A stretch of 64,000 nt of DNA from Cyanobium sp. CZS25K (GCA_030373325.1 JAUCZB010000004.1:62001-126000); one strand, 5' to 3'; shown: positions 41,292 through 50,216, numbered from the stretch's first letter. Translations and numbers: made by a program. Notes: generated from the sequence alone by a model not told the origin.

Positions 41292-42994
41292 CGACCCCAG
41301 GCATGCGATCAGCGCTGTTCCAGAGCCTGGGCCCTCTCACCCGCAGCACCCTTGTTCGTGATGGCGTCGCGGGCATCACCCTGGCGGCCCTGGCGATACC
41401 GGAGGTGATGGGCTACACCCGAATCTCCCAGACGCCTGTGATCACAGGGCTTTACACCCTGCTGCTGCCGGTGCTGGCCTTTGCGGCCCTGGGCTCCTCC
41501 AGGCATCTGGTGGTGGGAGCTGATTCAGCCACTGCGGCGATTCTGGCGGCCACCCTGATCGGTGCGGCGGCTCCCTACTCCCCCGAATACGTGGGCCTCA
41601 CCGCCCTCACCGCCCTGGTGGTGGCGGTGATGCTCCTGCTCGCCGCCCTGTTCCGGTTGGGCTTCCTGGCGGATTTCCTTTCCCGCAGCGCCCTGATCGG
41701 CCTGCTCACCGGTATTGGCCTTCAGGTGGCTGCAGGAGAATTGGGCGGGTTGATCGGTCTGCCGAGGCAGGGATCCGGAGCCCTCGAACAGGTGCTGTCG
41801 GTGTTTCAGCGCCTCAGCCAGGCCAACGGGGCAGCAACGCTTGTGGCGATGGCGGTCTTCGTGGTGATTCTGGTGGCGAAGAAATGGGCCCCCCAACTGC
41901 CCGGCGCCCTGATCGCCGTGATCGGAGCCGTCCTGGCGAGCTGGCTGCTGGATTTCCAGAGCCATGGCATCGGTGTGGTGGGAACCGTTCCCAGCGGTCT
42001 TCCCCATCTGTCTCTGCCGCCGCTGCGAGAGGTGCGGTACGACCGGGTGTTCGCGGCAGCCGGATCCTGCTTTCTGGTGATCATCGCCCAGAGTGCCGCC
42101 ACCTCCCGGGCCTATGCCCAGCGCTACCAGGAAAACTTCGTGGAGAACCGGGATCTGATTGGCCTGGCCTGCGCCAATCTTGGCGCCGGCATCAGTGGCA
42201 CCTTCGTGGTCAACGGCAGCCCCACCAAAACGGAGATGGTGGATGCGGCAGGCGGGCGCAGCCAGATCACCCATCTGACCACCGGAATTGTCGTGCTCCT
42301 GGTCCTGCTGTTCCTCACCGGGCCACTGGGTCTCGTACCCAACGTGGTCCTCTCCACGATTGTGTTCCTGATCGGGATCAAACTGATCGACGTCCGGGGT
42401 ATGGCTGAGCTTTACCGATTGCAGAGAAATGAATTCGTGATCGCTGCCTTCACGGTGCTCAGCGTGGCGCTGGTGGGGGTGATGGAGGGCATCGCCCTGG
42501 CGGTGATCCTCTCGCTGATCGACCAGGTGCGCCACACCTATCGGGCTCGCACCTGCCTCTGGACCCCCGATCCTGAGCGTCCCGATGGATTCCACCTGCA
42601 GACGGTGGCCGTTGAGCCGGGTGTATTTGCCGCTCCTGGAATTCTGGCCTATCGCTTCGAGGCCAACCTCTTCTATGCCAATGCCGATCACTTCATGGAG
42701 GAGATCCTGGCTCTGATTCAACAGAATCAGCCTGCCATCAAGGGGCTGGTGATCGACGCCACCGGAATTGATAACATTGATTACTCGGCCGCAAAAACCT
42801 TAAATCAACTGCATAAAGAGCTGGATGGCCGGGCCTTGAAACTGGCCGTAGTGGTCACGTCCCAGCATCTGATCCACCAGCTGAGAAGGTATGGCCTCGA
42901 GAGCGCCACAACCAACTTCCATACCGTGAAAAAAGCAGTGCGTGAGCTCTCTGCTGGCCTGGAACCTTGGCAGACGCTGCCTCATCCACAGTGA
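41288..42994 (+). CDS. SulP family anion transporter with STAS domain
   Basis: A 568-residue SLC26/SulP permease. About 12 membrane segments span residues 25-425, with LAALAIPEVMGYTRISQTPVITGLY, SSRHLVVGADSATAAI and RLGFLADFLSRSALIGLLTG as markers. The C-terminal STAS domain is at about 450-560 (LVIDATGIDNIDYSAAKTL). Family members move sulfate, bicarbonate or other anions; which one is unclear. It is the last gene of the FUSC operon by a 4-nt overlap, an uncommon partner. Confidence 0.9.
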   Translation: MTTPGMRSALFQSLGPLTRSTLVRDGVAGITLAALAIPEVMGYTRISQTPVITGLYTLLLPVLAFAALGSSRHLVVGADSATAAILAATLIGAAAPYSPEYVGLTALTALVVAVMLLLAALFRLGFLADFLSRSALIGLLTGIGLQVAAGELGGLIGLPRQGSGALEQVLSVFQRLSQANGAATLVAMAVFVVILVAKKWAPQLPGALIAVIGAVLASWLLDFQSHGIGVVGTVPSGLPHLSLPPLREVRYDRVFAAAGSCFLVIIAQSAATSRAYAQRYQENFVENRDLIGLACANLGAGISGTFVVNGSPTKTEMVDAAGGRSQITHLTTGIVVLLVLLFLTGPLGLVPNVVLSTIVFLIGIKLIDVRGMAELYRLQRNEFVIAAFTVLSVALVGVMEGIALAVILSLIDQVRHTYRARTCLWTPDPERPDGFHLQTVAVEPGVFAAPGILAYRFEANLFYANADHFMEEILALIQQNQPAIKGLVIDATGIDNIDYSAAKTLNQLHKELDGRALKLAVVVTSQHLIHQLRRYGLESATTNFHTVKKAVRELSAGLEPWQTLPHPQ

Positions 42995-43329
42995 AGAGAC
43001 GCAACGGAACACGGGGGAAGGTTTCTGATCCGATCGCTGCTCATGTTCCCCGAAACGGTGAGTCCCTCCCGAATCAATACGGCTTCCTGCCCACGTCTCG
43101 ATGGCGGGCCAGCGTAAGAACGTCGGGCTCCAGGCAGAGCAGGCCGACCGACACCGCCCATGGAGGGTTTGGCCAGGCCGCTGCCGAAGCAGGCGGAGGG
43201 GGTGGTCTGCTGCCTCCCGGCGCCGGAGAGGCCCCTGATCGGCATGTCCTCAAAACCGGGGCAGCCCACTCTTGCCCGTGGGTGCCGCTGAGACCTGCCG
43301 CCCTGCACTCGGCTTGCTTCCATGGCCGG
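42995..43329. other. Gap between convergent genes, nothing recognised
   Basis: 335 bp between the ends of the SulP and antiporter genes. It is GC-rich and open in several frames, but I see no family resemblance and no clear terminator. Confidence 0.45.
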
Positions 43330-44544
43330 TCAGCCACAGTGGGTCTTCATCCAGGGGCCGTAGCGGCCGGCCAGGGGGGAGGCGCTGAGACCATGGGCCA
43401 GGATGCTCAGCAGGATTGTGAACGTCACCACCGCCACCATCTGTCGGCCGTGGGGCAGGGCCGCATCCAGCACCAGCACGGCGAAGACGATGCTCGCCAG
43501 CCCACGGGGGCCGAACCAGCCGACGAACAACTTGGTGGGCAGATCCCGGCCCATTCCGCCCATCACCAGGGCCACCGGCACCATGCGCACCACGGTGAGG
43601 CTGAGGACGGCATAGGCCAGGGTGCTCCAGCTGAGCTGGCTGACGGCCACCACGGCCGAGGCGGAACCGAAGGCCACCCAGGTCACCAGGGAGAGGGAGT
43701 TCCCCGTTGCTTCGGCAGCCACCAGCTCCTCGGCCTTGCTGCGACCGGTGAGGGCGCCGTACAGCAGACCTCCGGTGAAGCAGGCGATGAAACCGCTGCC
43801 GCCGAGCTCCTGGGCCACGGCGAAGCAGGTCAACGGCAGGGCGATGGCGAGCAGTGGTTGCCAGTCGTCGCTGATCCAGCTGCGCTCCCGGCAGCGGTCG
43901 CGACCCCAGACGGCCGCGAAGGAGATCGTCACCCCCAGCAGCAGGCCGAGCCCGAGTTGCTGCACAAACAAGACGCCCAGCATGGAGAGGGTGTCGCCTC
44001 CCGGAACAGCCTGTCCGGCCATGGCCAGCAAAGCCAGCAGCAGAGGAACGCAGATGCCGTCGTTGAGGCCGCTCTCCACGCTGAGGTCTTCCCGGATCGC
44101 CGCAGGCACCAGGGAGTTGGAGACCACCGGTTGCCCCAGGGCCGCATCGGTGGGGGCCAGCACCACCGAAAGGATGGCCACCTCCACCAGCTGGAGATCG
44201 GGAAACAGGACGGCTCCCACCACGACCCCCAGCAGGATCGTCAACGGCAGGCCGAGCGCCAGCAGCCGAACGGGCAGGCGGGTGTTCCGCCGCAGCACGG
44301 ACAGGTTGGCGTTGGCGGCGTCGGTGAACAGGATCAGGGACAGGGTGAGCTCGGCGATCAGCTTCAGGTTCTCCGATGTGGGCCTGATGCTCAGCCAGCC
44401 CAGGACGGCCGGGCCCAGCAGCACTCCCAGAATGAGGAACACCAGGGCACCGGAGATGGGAGAACGCCTCAGCCGGGCCGAAACGAGGCCGTACAGATAG
44501 ACAAGGATGGCGATGATCGCCAGGTCGAGATAGCCATCCCTCAT
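43330..44544 (-). CDS. Sodium/proton antiporter (CPA1, NhaP-like)
   Basis: A 404-residue protein with about 12 membrane segments. Family markers are SGALVFLILGVLLGP near the start, AELTLSLILFTDAANA, VVLAPTDAALGQPVV (ion-binding Asp) and VESGLNDG with the second Asp. It lacks a long cytoplasmic tail. The ATG at 44544 fits the first helix (YLDLAIIAILVYLYG). It should exchange Na+ or K+ for H+, for pH and salt balance. Confidence 0.9.
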   Translation of the reverse strand: MRDGYLDLAIIAILVYLYGLVSARLRRSPISGALVFLILGVLLGPAVLGWLSIRPTSENLKLIAELTLSLILFTDAANANLSVLRRNTRLPVRLLALGLPLTILLGVVVGAVLFPDLQLVEVAILSVVLAPTDAALGQPVVSNSLVPAAIREDLSVESGLNDGICVPLLLALLAMAGQAVPGGDTLSMLGVLFVQQLGLGLLLGVTISFAAVWGRDRCRERSWISDDWQPLLAIALPLTCFAVAQELGGSGFIACFTGGLLYGALTGRSKAEELVAAEATGNSLSLVTWVAFGSASAVVAVSQLSWSTLAYAVLSLTVVRMVPVALVMGGMGRDLPTKLFVGWFGPRGLASIVFAVLVLDAALPHGRQMVAVVTFTILLSILAHGLSASPLAGRYGPWMKTHCG

Positions 44545-44603
44545 TGCTGCATGGCCAACTTGCCGGCATCCAGCCCAGAGCTCTAGCAAACCGACAGCAC
44601 CCT

Positions 44604-44717
44604 GCGCGCCAGGCCCTTTCAGGCAAGCCGGTACGTATGTGGTTGATTGACTCGCGCAACTTCAACCTCTTCCAGCCGCTCCTCCATCAGGTGGCCTCCG
44701 GGCTGGTGTCAGAGTCC
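44604..44717 (+). pseudogene. Fragment of type II NADH dehydrogenase (NDH-2)
   Basis: About 38 codons matching the start of cyanobacterial NDH-2 after the FAD-binding Gly motif: ALSGKPVRMWLIDSRNFNLF and QPLLHQVASGLVSES. In intact enzymes this runs on for ~350 residues; here homology stops at 44717. The Gly-rich FAD motif before it is missing too. It is a leftover scrap. Confidence 0.75.
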
Positions 44718-44754
44718 GCTGCCGGGCATGGCAGGCATCGACGCTTCCATCGCC

Positions 44755-44886
44755 ACCGGCCGGCTCCCGCATGGCCAGCCTCCACTGCCGAAACGCGGAC
44801 CGCTCCCCAGAGATGCCGATGCCAGAACCCGCATGGTCCGCAAGCTGAGAAGCAAGAAGGGATCAGCGATCTACTCCCAAAGTTAG
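44755..44886 (+). pseudogene. Fragment of IS1182-type transposase
   Basis: About 43 codons resemble the C-terminal part of IS1182-family transposases: ATGRLPHGQP, then GPLPRDADARTRMVRKLRSK and KGSAIYSQ, ending in a stop where intact enzymes continue with an RKxxVEPVFGQ block. Nothing of the rest is present nearby. Confidence 0.65.
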
Positions 44887-45183
44887 CCGCAGGCTTCTCC
44901 GAAGGAGTAGCCGTTCCGGTTCCAGCGATCACAGCAGCAAGCCCTGGCGGCAGCAACGGGATGAAGGGCAGGCAGCCGCCCTGGCCAGAGCGGATGGAGG
45001 CCCGCCTCCATGGCACGTACAGCTGAAGAACAGAGCCGTAACCGTTCGCTCAGGGCCGGCGTTCGCCGTGACAGGCGGGCTTCTGCTCGATGGGCAACAA
45101 ACTCTCAGTGGTGGACACTCAGGCCGCCCTGCCGGTCCCCGGCTCCGACCACAATGCAGCCAGCATCTACTCTTGTCATCTTC

Positions 45184-45309
45184 ATGCAGTTCCTGCGCTC
45201 CACACTGCTGCCGGTCGCGATCGTGCTGCTGTTCGGCCTGGCCCTGTTCGCTGTGAGCGCCCGCATCTGGCTCCCGGGCGACATGGCCGCCCCCGCGCCC
45301 TTGGGCTGA
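45184..45309 (+). CDS. Small single-pass membrane protein, conserved in picocyanobacteria
   Basis: A 41-residue protein: a short basic opening (MQFLRSTLLP), one hydrophobic helix (about residues 9-28, ending in SARIWLP) and an Ala/Pro tail. I recall near-identical small proteins next to the HEAT-repeat gene in marine Synechococcus, with no function assigned. An ATG ten codons upstream (45154) is possible. It precedes the HEAT gene by 46 bp. Confidence 0.55.
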   Translation: MQFLRSTLLPVAIVLLFGLALFAVSARIWLPGDMAAPAPLG

Positions 45310-45355
45310 TCGCCTGTCGGCCATCCTTTTACGATGCCTTCACCTGGATGGCTCC

Positions 45356-46156
45356 ATGCCGGACGACGGCCTGCCCTTTCCCGAAACTTCCCACGAGCTG
45401 GCCCTCGATCCGGAGGTGCTGGCGCGGGAGCTGGCGCAGGAGCTGCTGGGCGATCCGCTCGATGAGATCGACAGCGTCGCCCCCTCCAGCTCCGATGTGG
45501 CCGCCGAGTGCGACCTCGGCATCGAACTGCTCAAGGGGGGGCGTGAGGAGCGGCTGCAGGGGCTTCGCATCTTCTGCGAGCACCGGGACCCCCGGGCCAT
45601 CCCCCTGCTCCTGCCGCTGCTGAAGGCCGGCTGTCCGATCGTTCGCATGAGCGCGGTCTACGCCCTCGGGCGCAACCCCCACCCCCTGGCGGTGGAGCCC
45701 CTGCTGGGCCTGCTCGCGGCGGACGACAACGGCTACGTGCGCAAGGCGGTGGCCTGGAGCCTGGGCAACTATCCCGAGGCCCCGGTGCTCAACCCGCTGA
45801 TCCGGGCCCTGGAGATGGACATCGCCGCGGTGCGGCTCTGGGCGGCCAGTTCCCTGGCCGACGCCGGCGCCACCGGCGTGGCCAAGGCCGACCCCGCTGC
45901 CGCCCAGCTGCTGCTGACCCTGCGCATTGACAGCGAGCCGGCGGTGCGCAGCAACAGCGCCTGGTCCCTGGGCCGCCTCTACGTCGATCTGGTCGAGCCG
46001 CGCCAGCGCGACGTGGTGGAGGCGCTGCTTCACACGATGCTGCACGACGGCGATTCGACCGTGCGGGATGAGGCCCGGATGGCCCTGGAGCAGCTGGAGC
46101 AACCCGAGGTGCTCGAACGGCTCCAGACCCTGGTGGATGAGGGACTGATCAGCTGA
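45356..46156 (+). CDS. HEAT-repeat protein (PBS-lyase type)
   Basis: A 266-residue helical protein. After an acidic 60-residue N-terminus it has about five HEAT-like repeats, for example DPRAIPLLLPLLKAGCPIVR, MSAVYALGRNPHPLAVEPLL, DNGYVRKAVAWSLGNYPEAP and SEPAVRSNSAWSLGRLYVDL. Similar proteins include bilin lyases (CpcE-like) and general scaffold proteins. No phycobilisome genes are near, so lyase activity is not supported. Confidence 0.85.
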   Translation: MPDDGLPFPETSHELALDPEVLARELAQELLGDPLDEIDSVAPSSSDVAAECDLGIELLKGGREERLQGLRIFCEHRDPRAIPLLLPLLKAGCPIVRMSAVYALGRNPHPLAVEPLLGLLAADDNGYVRKAVAWSLGNYPEAPVLNPLIRALEMDIAAVRLWAASSLADAGATGVAKADPAAAQLLLTLRIDSEPAVRSNSAWSLGRLYVDLVEPRQRDVVEALLHTMLHDGDSTVRDEARMALEQLEQPEVLERLQTLVDEGLIS

Positions 46157-46242
46157 GGGGCCCGGGGCCGGCGCGAGGCGGCGGCCGCGACCTCCGGAAA
46201 TCGCGGTTAAGATCCCGGTCTCACCTGTGCAGCCCGCCCGGG

Positions 46243-46458
46243 ATGGCCCAGCGCACCATCCGCTTCCGCATTCGTCCCGATGGGCGCGTCGAGGAACTCG
46301 TGGAGGGCGTGCACGGCGAGGGGTGTTCCCGGCTCACGGAGCGGATCGAGGCCCGGCTGGGCAGCGTGCAGCAACGCTTGAGCACCTCGGAGGCGTTCCA
46401 GGCCCAACCCCTCAATCTCCAGGACCCCCAGGTGGTTGTCCAGCCCACCGGAACCTGA
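46243..46458 (+). CDS. DUF2997 family protein
   Basis: A 71-residue protein with the DUF2997 core RTIRFRIRPDGRVEELVEGV, then GEGCSRLTERIEARLGSV. It almost always lies next to Ycf35 and a ferredoxin in cyanobacteria, as here, and the family function is unknown. The ATG at 46243 begins the conserved part. Confidence 0.85.
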   Translation: MAQRTIRFRIRPDGRVEELVEGVHGEGCSRLTERIEARLGSVQQRLSTSEAFQAQPLNLQDPQVVVQPTGT

Positions 46459-46488
46459 GTTCCCCGCACCTTCTCTCCTTTCCGTCCC

Positions 46489-46881
46489 ATGTCGCACTTC
46501 AGCACCGTCAAGACCGAGCTGCGCGATCGTCAGGCCCTGGTGGAAGCCCTCCGCGACATGGGCCATCCCCCCGCCGAAGGCTCCTGCCAGGTGCGCGGCT
46601 ACCGCGGCCAGACCGTGACCGCCGATCTGGCCATCCCCCAGGCTGACGGGGTCGACATCGGTTTCCGCCTCAACCCGGAGAGCGGCAGCTACGAGCTGGT
46701 CACCGACCTGGAGCTCTGGAAGCAGCCCGTCCCGGTGGAGCGGTTTTTGGCCCTGCTCACCCAGCGCTACGCCCTGCGCACCATCCTGGCCAGCACCATG
46801 GAGGAGGGCTTCCAGGTGAGCGAGCAGACCGACCACCAGGACGGCAGCATCGAACTGGTGGTGACCCGCTGGGACGCCTGA
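46489..46881 (+). CDS. ycf35: Ycf35 (DUF1257) protein
   Basis: A 130-residue protein with the Ycf35 opening SHFSTVKTELRDRQALVEAL and GFRLNPESGSYELVTDLELW in the middle. It is conserved in cyanobacteria and some plastids without a proven role. It sits between DUF2997 (30 bp) and a ferredoxin gene (4 bp), suggesting one transcript. Confidence 0.92.
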   Translation: MSHFSTVKTELRDRQALVEALRDMGHPPAEGSCQVRGYRGQTVTADLAIPQADGVDIGFRLNPESGSYELVTDLELWKQPVPVERFLALLTQRYALRTILASTMEEGFQVSEQTDHQDGSIELVVTRWDA

Positions 46882-46885
46882 TCCC

Positions 46886-47308
46886 GTGAGCGCGACGGGT
46901 CCCGCCACCGGTCTCGACCCCGCCCTCGCCTTCCGCACCGCGGTAGCCCCCGAGTCGGCAGCCACCGGCCGGGAGCCCGTGCTGGGCGGGGCCCTGCGCC
47001 AGCAGGCCGTCTGGGTGGATGAGGCCGTCTGCATCGGCTGCCGGTACTGCGCCCATGTGGCCGGCAACACCTTCGTCGTGGAGCCCGACTGGGGCCGTTC
47101 CCGCGCCCTGCGCCAGGACGGGGACAGCACCGAGAGGATTCAGGAAGCGATCGACACCTGCCCCGTGGACTGCATCCACTGGGTGGCCTACGAGCAGCTG
47201 CCCGCCTTGAGGGCCCAGCTCGACGAGCAGGAGATCCAGCCCCTGGGGCTCCCCTCCCAGGGCCGCCGCCGCCGCACCCTGCCCCGTTCCGCCCCCCCAA
47301 CGTCGTGA
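46886..47308 (+). CDS. 4Fe-4S ferredoxin
   Basis: A 140-residue protein. After a variable ~40-residue N-terminus, VDEAVCIGCRYCAHVAGNTF (residues about 43-62) gives three closely spaced cysteines and DTCPVDCIHWV the fourth, the pattern of a single [4Fe-4S] ferredoxin; an extra Cys is present. The basic, Pro-rich C-terminus is variable. The start is a GTG. Its stop overlaps the aldo/keto reductase start, hinting that it passes electrons to or from that enzyme or the Ycf35 system. Confidence 0.88.
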   Translation: MSATGPATGLDPALAFRTAVAPESAATGREPVLGGALRQQAVWVDEAVCIGCRYCAHVAGNTFVVEPDWGRSRALRQDGDSTERIQEAIDTCPVDCIHWVAYEQLPALRAQLDEQEIQPLGLPSQGRRRRTLPRSAPPTS

Positions 47309-48516
47309 CCATCCCCACCCGGCGTTTCGGCCGTACGGGGCTGGCCATGCCGGTGCTGTCGCTGGGGGGCATGCGCTTCCAGCAGAGCTGGAGCGACCTG
47401 CCGGCCGAGGAAGTGGAGGCCGAGAGCCAGGCCAAGCTTGAGGCCACGCTGCAGGCCGCCCTGGCGGCGGGCCTGCATCACATCGAAACCGCCCGCCACT
47501 ACGGCACCTCGGAGCGGCAGCTGGGCTGGCTGCTGCCCCGGCTGCCGGATCCCCAGCGCGTCCTGCAGACGAAAGTCCCCCCCACCGCCGACCCGGCCGC
47601 CTTCGAGGCCGAACTGCAGACCAGCTTCGAGCGGCTGGGCCTGGCGGGAGAAGGGGGACGGGTCGATCTGCTGGCCATCCATGGCCTCAACACACCGGAA
47701 CTGCTTCACCAGACCCTGCGTCCAGGCGGTTGCCGCGACGTGGCCCGCCGCTGGCAGGAGGCAGGCCGGATCGGGCACGTGGGTTTCTCCACCCATGCCC
47801 CGCTGCCCCTGATCCTGGAGGCGATCGCCAGCGACCGCTTCGACTACATCAACCTGCACTGGTACTTCATCCGCCAGGAGAATCGGCCGGCGATCGAGGC
47901 CGCCAGCGCCCACGACATGGGGGTGTTCGTGATCAGCCCCACCGACAAGGGGGGGCATCTGCACAGTCCGTCGCAGCGCCTGTGCGACCTCTGCGCGCCG
48001 TTGCATCCGATCGTCTTCAACGACCTGTTCTGCCTGTCGGCCCCCGGCATCCATACGATCAGCGTCGGCGCCTCCGGCCCGCAGGATCTGGCTCTGCACC
48101 TGGAGGCGGTGGCGCTGCTGCCCAGGGCCGGGGAGCTCCTGCCGCCGATCCTGGCCCGGCTCCAGGAGGCGCGCCGCCGGGCCCTGGGGGACGACTGGCT
48201 GGCCAGCTGGGACCAGGGTCTGCCCGCCTGGCAGGACACCCCCGGCCGGATCAACCTGCCGGTGCTGCTCTGGTTGCACAACCTGCTGGAGGCCTGGGAC
48301 CTGGAGGCCTACGGCCGGGCCCGCTACGGGTTGCTGGGCCAGGGCGGCCACTGGTTCCCCGGCGAGAACGCCGATGCCCTCGATGGCTCGGTGAGCGAGG
48401 CCGAGCTGGCGGCGGTGCTGGAGACCAGCCCCTGGGCCGCCCAAATCCCCGGCCTGCTGCGGCGCCTGCGCCGGCGGCTCGGAGGCGAGACGGTGAAGCG
48501 TCTGCAGGCGGCCTAG
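47305..48516 (+). CDS. Aldo/keto reductase
   Basis: A 403-residue oxidoreductase. The N-terminal (beta/alpha)8 barrel shows RRFGRTGLAMPVLSLGGMRF, GLHHIETARHYGTSERQLGW (catalytic Tyr), TKVPP, LLAIHGLN and VGFSTHAP. A long C-terminal part (from about 230) includes RLCDLCAPLHPIVFNDLFCL, common to cyanobacterial members. Substrate unknown. GTG start, overlapping the ferredoxin gene by 4 nt. It converges on rsmG with a 4-bp overlap. Confidence 0.9.
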   Translation: MTIPTRRFGRTGLAMPVLSLGGMRFQQSWSDLPAEEVEAESQAKLEATLQAALAAGLHHIETARHYGTSERQLGWLLPRLPDPQRVLQTKVPPTADPAAFEAELQTSFERLGLAGEGGRVDLLAIHGLNTPELLHQTLRPGGCRDVARRWQEAGRIGHVGFSTHAPLPLILEAIASDRFDYINLHWYFIRQENRPAIEAASAHDMGVFVISPTDKGGHLHSPSQRLCDLCAPLHPIVFNDLFCLSAPGIHTISVGASGPQDLALHLEAVALLPRAGELLPPILARLQEARRRALGDDWLASWDQGLPAWQDTPGRINLPVLLWLHNLLEAWDLEAYGRARYGLLGQGGHWFPGENADALDGSVSEAELAAVLETSPWAAQIPGLLRRLRRRLGGETVKRLQAA

Positions 48517-49292
48517 GCCCCTGGCGTGATCGCCCCCGGTGCGATCGGTGTCTTCTGGGGCACCCCCACGGCCCGGGGGTAGGCCGCCGGACAGGGGCCG
48601 GCCGGCCGCAGCCACAGGCCGTGGCGCACGCCCCGGCCCGCCGGCAGGTCGCGCCGCAACGCCGGATCCAGCGTCGCCCGCAGCACCCCCACGGCCGCCT
48701 CCAGATCCCGTTGGTCGTCGGCCCCCCACTGGCCCCGGTAGAGCAGGGCCAGGCCGTCCGGCTTGAGCAGGGGTACCAGATACTCGGCCACCACCGGCGC
48801 GCTGGCCACGGCGCGGGCCATGGCCCGATCGAACCGGCCGCGGCAGTCCGGGGAGCGGCCGGTGCGCTCGACCCGTTCGCAGCGCAGGTGCAGCCGCCCC
48901 TCCTCCAGGCCAAGGCTGCGGGCCATGGCCCGCACCGCCTCCAGCTTGCGGCCCACCGAATCCACCAGGGTGATCCGGGCCGTGGGCAGGGCGATCGCCA
49001 GGGCCAGACCGGGGAAGCCGCCGCCGGTGCCCACATCGATCAACTCCAGGCCGTCCGGAATGCCGCCGGGGGCGCTCAGCAGGGGCACCCAGGGCCAGAG
49101 GCTGTCGAACACCTGGGCGATCCAGAAATCGTCGCCCTCCACCAGGCGGGTGAGGTTGACCCGGCCGTTCCAGAGCCGCAGCTGCTCCTGCAGGGCCACC
49201 AGGGCCGCGAGCTGGTGGTCGTCGGGGGTCCAGCCCAGGGCCTGCCAGAGGCCGGCATCGGGGGGGGCGGTGGGGTCGGGGCTGGCGGCCAT
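48513..49292 (-). CDS. rsmG: 16S rRNA (guanine527-N7)-methyltransferase
   Basis: A 259-residue RsmG (GidB). The SAM site IDVGTGGGFPGLALAI is near residues 85-100; WNGRVNLTRL, DSVGRKLEAV and FDRAMARAVA are further family blocks. It methylates G527 of 16S rRNA at N7; loss gives low-level streptomycin resistance in other bacteria. Length and start (ATG 49292) are typical. Confidence 0.94.
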   Translation of the reverse strand: MAASPDPTAPPDAGLWQALGWTPDDHQLAALVALQEQLRLWNGRVNLTRLVEGDDFWIAQVFDSLWPWVPLLSAPGGIPDGLELIDVGTGGGFPGLALAIALPTARITLVDSVGRKLEAVRAMARSLGLEEGRLHLRCERVERTGRSPDCRGRFDRAMARAVASAPVVAEYLVPLLKPDGLALLYRGQWGADDQRDLEAAVGVLRATLDPALRRDLPAGRGVRHGLWLRPAGPCPAAYPRAVGVPQKTPIAPGAITPGA

Positions 49293-49363
49293 CCGCTAGG
49301 GCAGTGGGGCTTCTCCCTAGGATCCCTCACGCCGGGCAGGCTGCCACCGCCGCCTCAGGGACC

Positions 49364-49942
49364 ATGTCCTCCACAGCCAAGCCCTCCACCCCCACCCACT
49401 ACCAGGTGCTGCAGCTGCAGCCCACCGCCACCGACCAGGAGCTGCGCCAGGCGTTCCGGGGGCTCAGCAAGCGTTACCACCCCGACACCACCGCCCTGCC
49501 GGCGGCCGAGGCCGAAGCGGCCTTCCGCCAGCTGCGCCAGGCCTATGCGGTGTTGAGTGACCCTGCCGCCCGACGGCTCTACGACGCCGGCCTGGCCCAG
49601 CCCGCCGTCCCGATGCCTGGCCGGCGTCCCCCGCCGGTGGCGGTGGCCCGGCCCGTTCCGGTGCGCCGGGCCCTCTCCGGCGGTGAATGGTTCGCCCTGC
49701 TGCTGCTGGCGGTGGCCCTGGTGCTCAGCCTGGTGCTGGGGTTGGGCGTGGCCTGGGCGCGGGGTGCCGAGCTGATGGCCTGGCCCAGTTGGTGGTCCGA
49801 CCTGGAGAAGGCTTCGGGCTCTGCGGCCCCTGCGGTCCCTGTGGCCCCTCCAGCCCAGGCGGTCAGCGGCAGCGAGCTGCCGCCGTTGGCAGTCCCTCCC
49901 CTTCCCCCCGCCGCCCGAACCCTTCCTTCCAGCCAGCCCTGA
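49364..49942 (+). CDS. J-domain protein with one membrane helix
   Basis: A 192-residue protein. An N-terminal J domain (residues about 10-75: HYQVLQLQPTATDQELRQAF, then SKRYHPDTT with the essential HPD) should stimulate an Hsp70 partner. A linker and a single membrane helix (about 105-130, WFALLLLAVALVLSLVLGLG) follow, then a Pro/Ala-rich tail. No zinc-finger or C-terminal DnaJ domain is present, so it is a type III J protein tied to the membrane. It precedes DUF3143 by 7 bp. Confidence 0.88.
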   Translation: MSSTAKPSTPTHYQVLQLQPTATDQELRQAFRGLSKRYHPDTTALPAAEAEAAFRQLRQAYAVLSDPAARRLYDAGLAQPAVPMPGRRPPPVAVARPVPVRRALSGGEWFALLLLAVALVLSLVLGLGVAWARGAELMAWPSWWSDLEKASGSAAPAVPVAPPAQAVSGSELPPLAVPPLPPAARTLPSSQP

Positions 49943-49949
49943 GGATCCG

Positions 49950-50216
49950 ATGGCGACCCTGCCCCCCGCGCCCACACCCCTCTACAACCATCCCCTGCCG
50001 GCGCTGGAGGCCTGGCTGCGCCAGCTGGGCGCCAGCCAGTCGCGGACCAACGTCGCCCACTGGGACCTGCACCGCCCCGACTGGAGTGCCCGCATTGAGA
50101 TGGAGGTGGAGGAACTGCGGGTGAGCTGGCACCAGGAGGGCCGCACCACGGCCCGTCAGTTCCCCTATGGGCTCTCCCGGGCCGATGTGGAGGCGGCGAT
50201 CCTGGCGGGTCCCTGA
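49950..50216 (+). CDS. DUF3143 family protein
   Basis: An 88-residue protein with the DUF3143 pattern: PLYNHPLPALEAWLRQLGAS, WDLHRPDWSARIEMEVEEL and FPYGLSRADVEAAI. It is a cyanobacterial family of unknown function and commonly sits after the J-domain gene, as here. Confidence 0.88.
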   Translation: MATLPPAPTPLYNHPLPALEAWLRQLGASQSRTNVAHWDLHRPDWSARIEMEVEELRVSWHQEGRTTARQFPYGLSRADVEAAILAGP

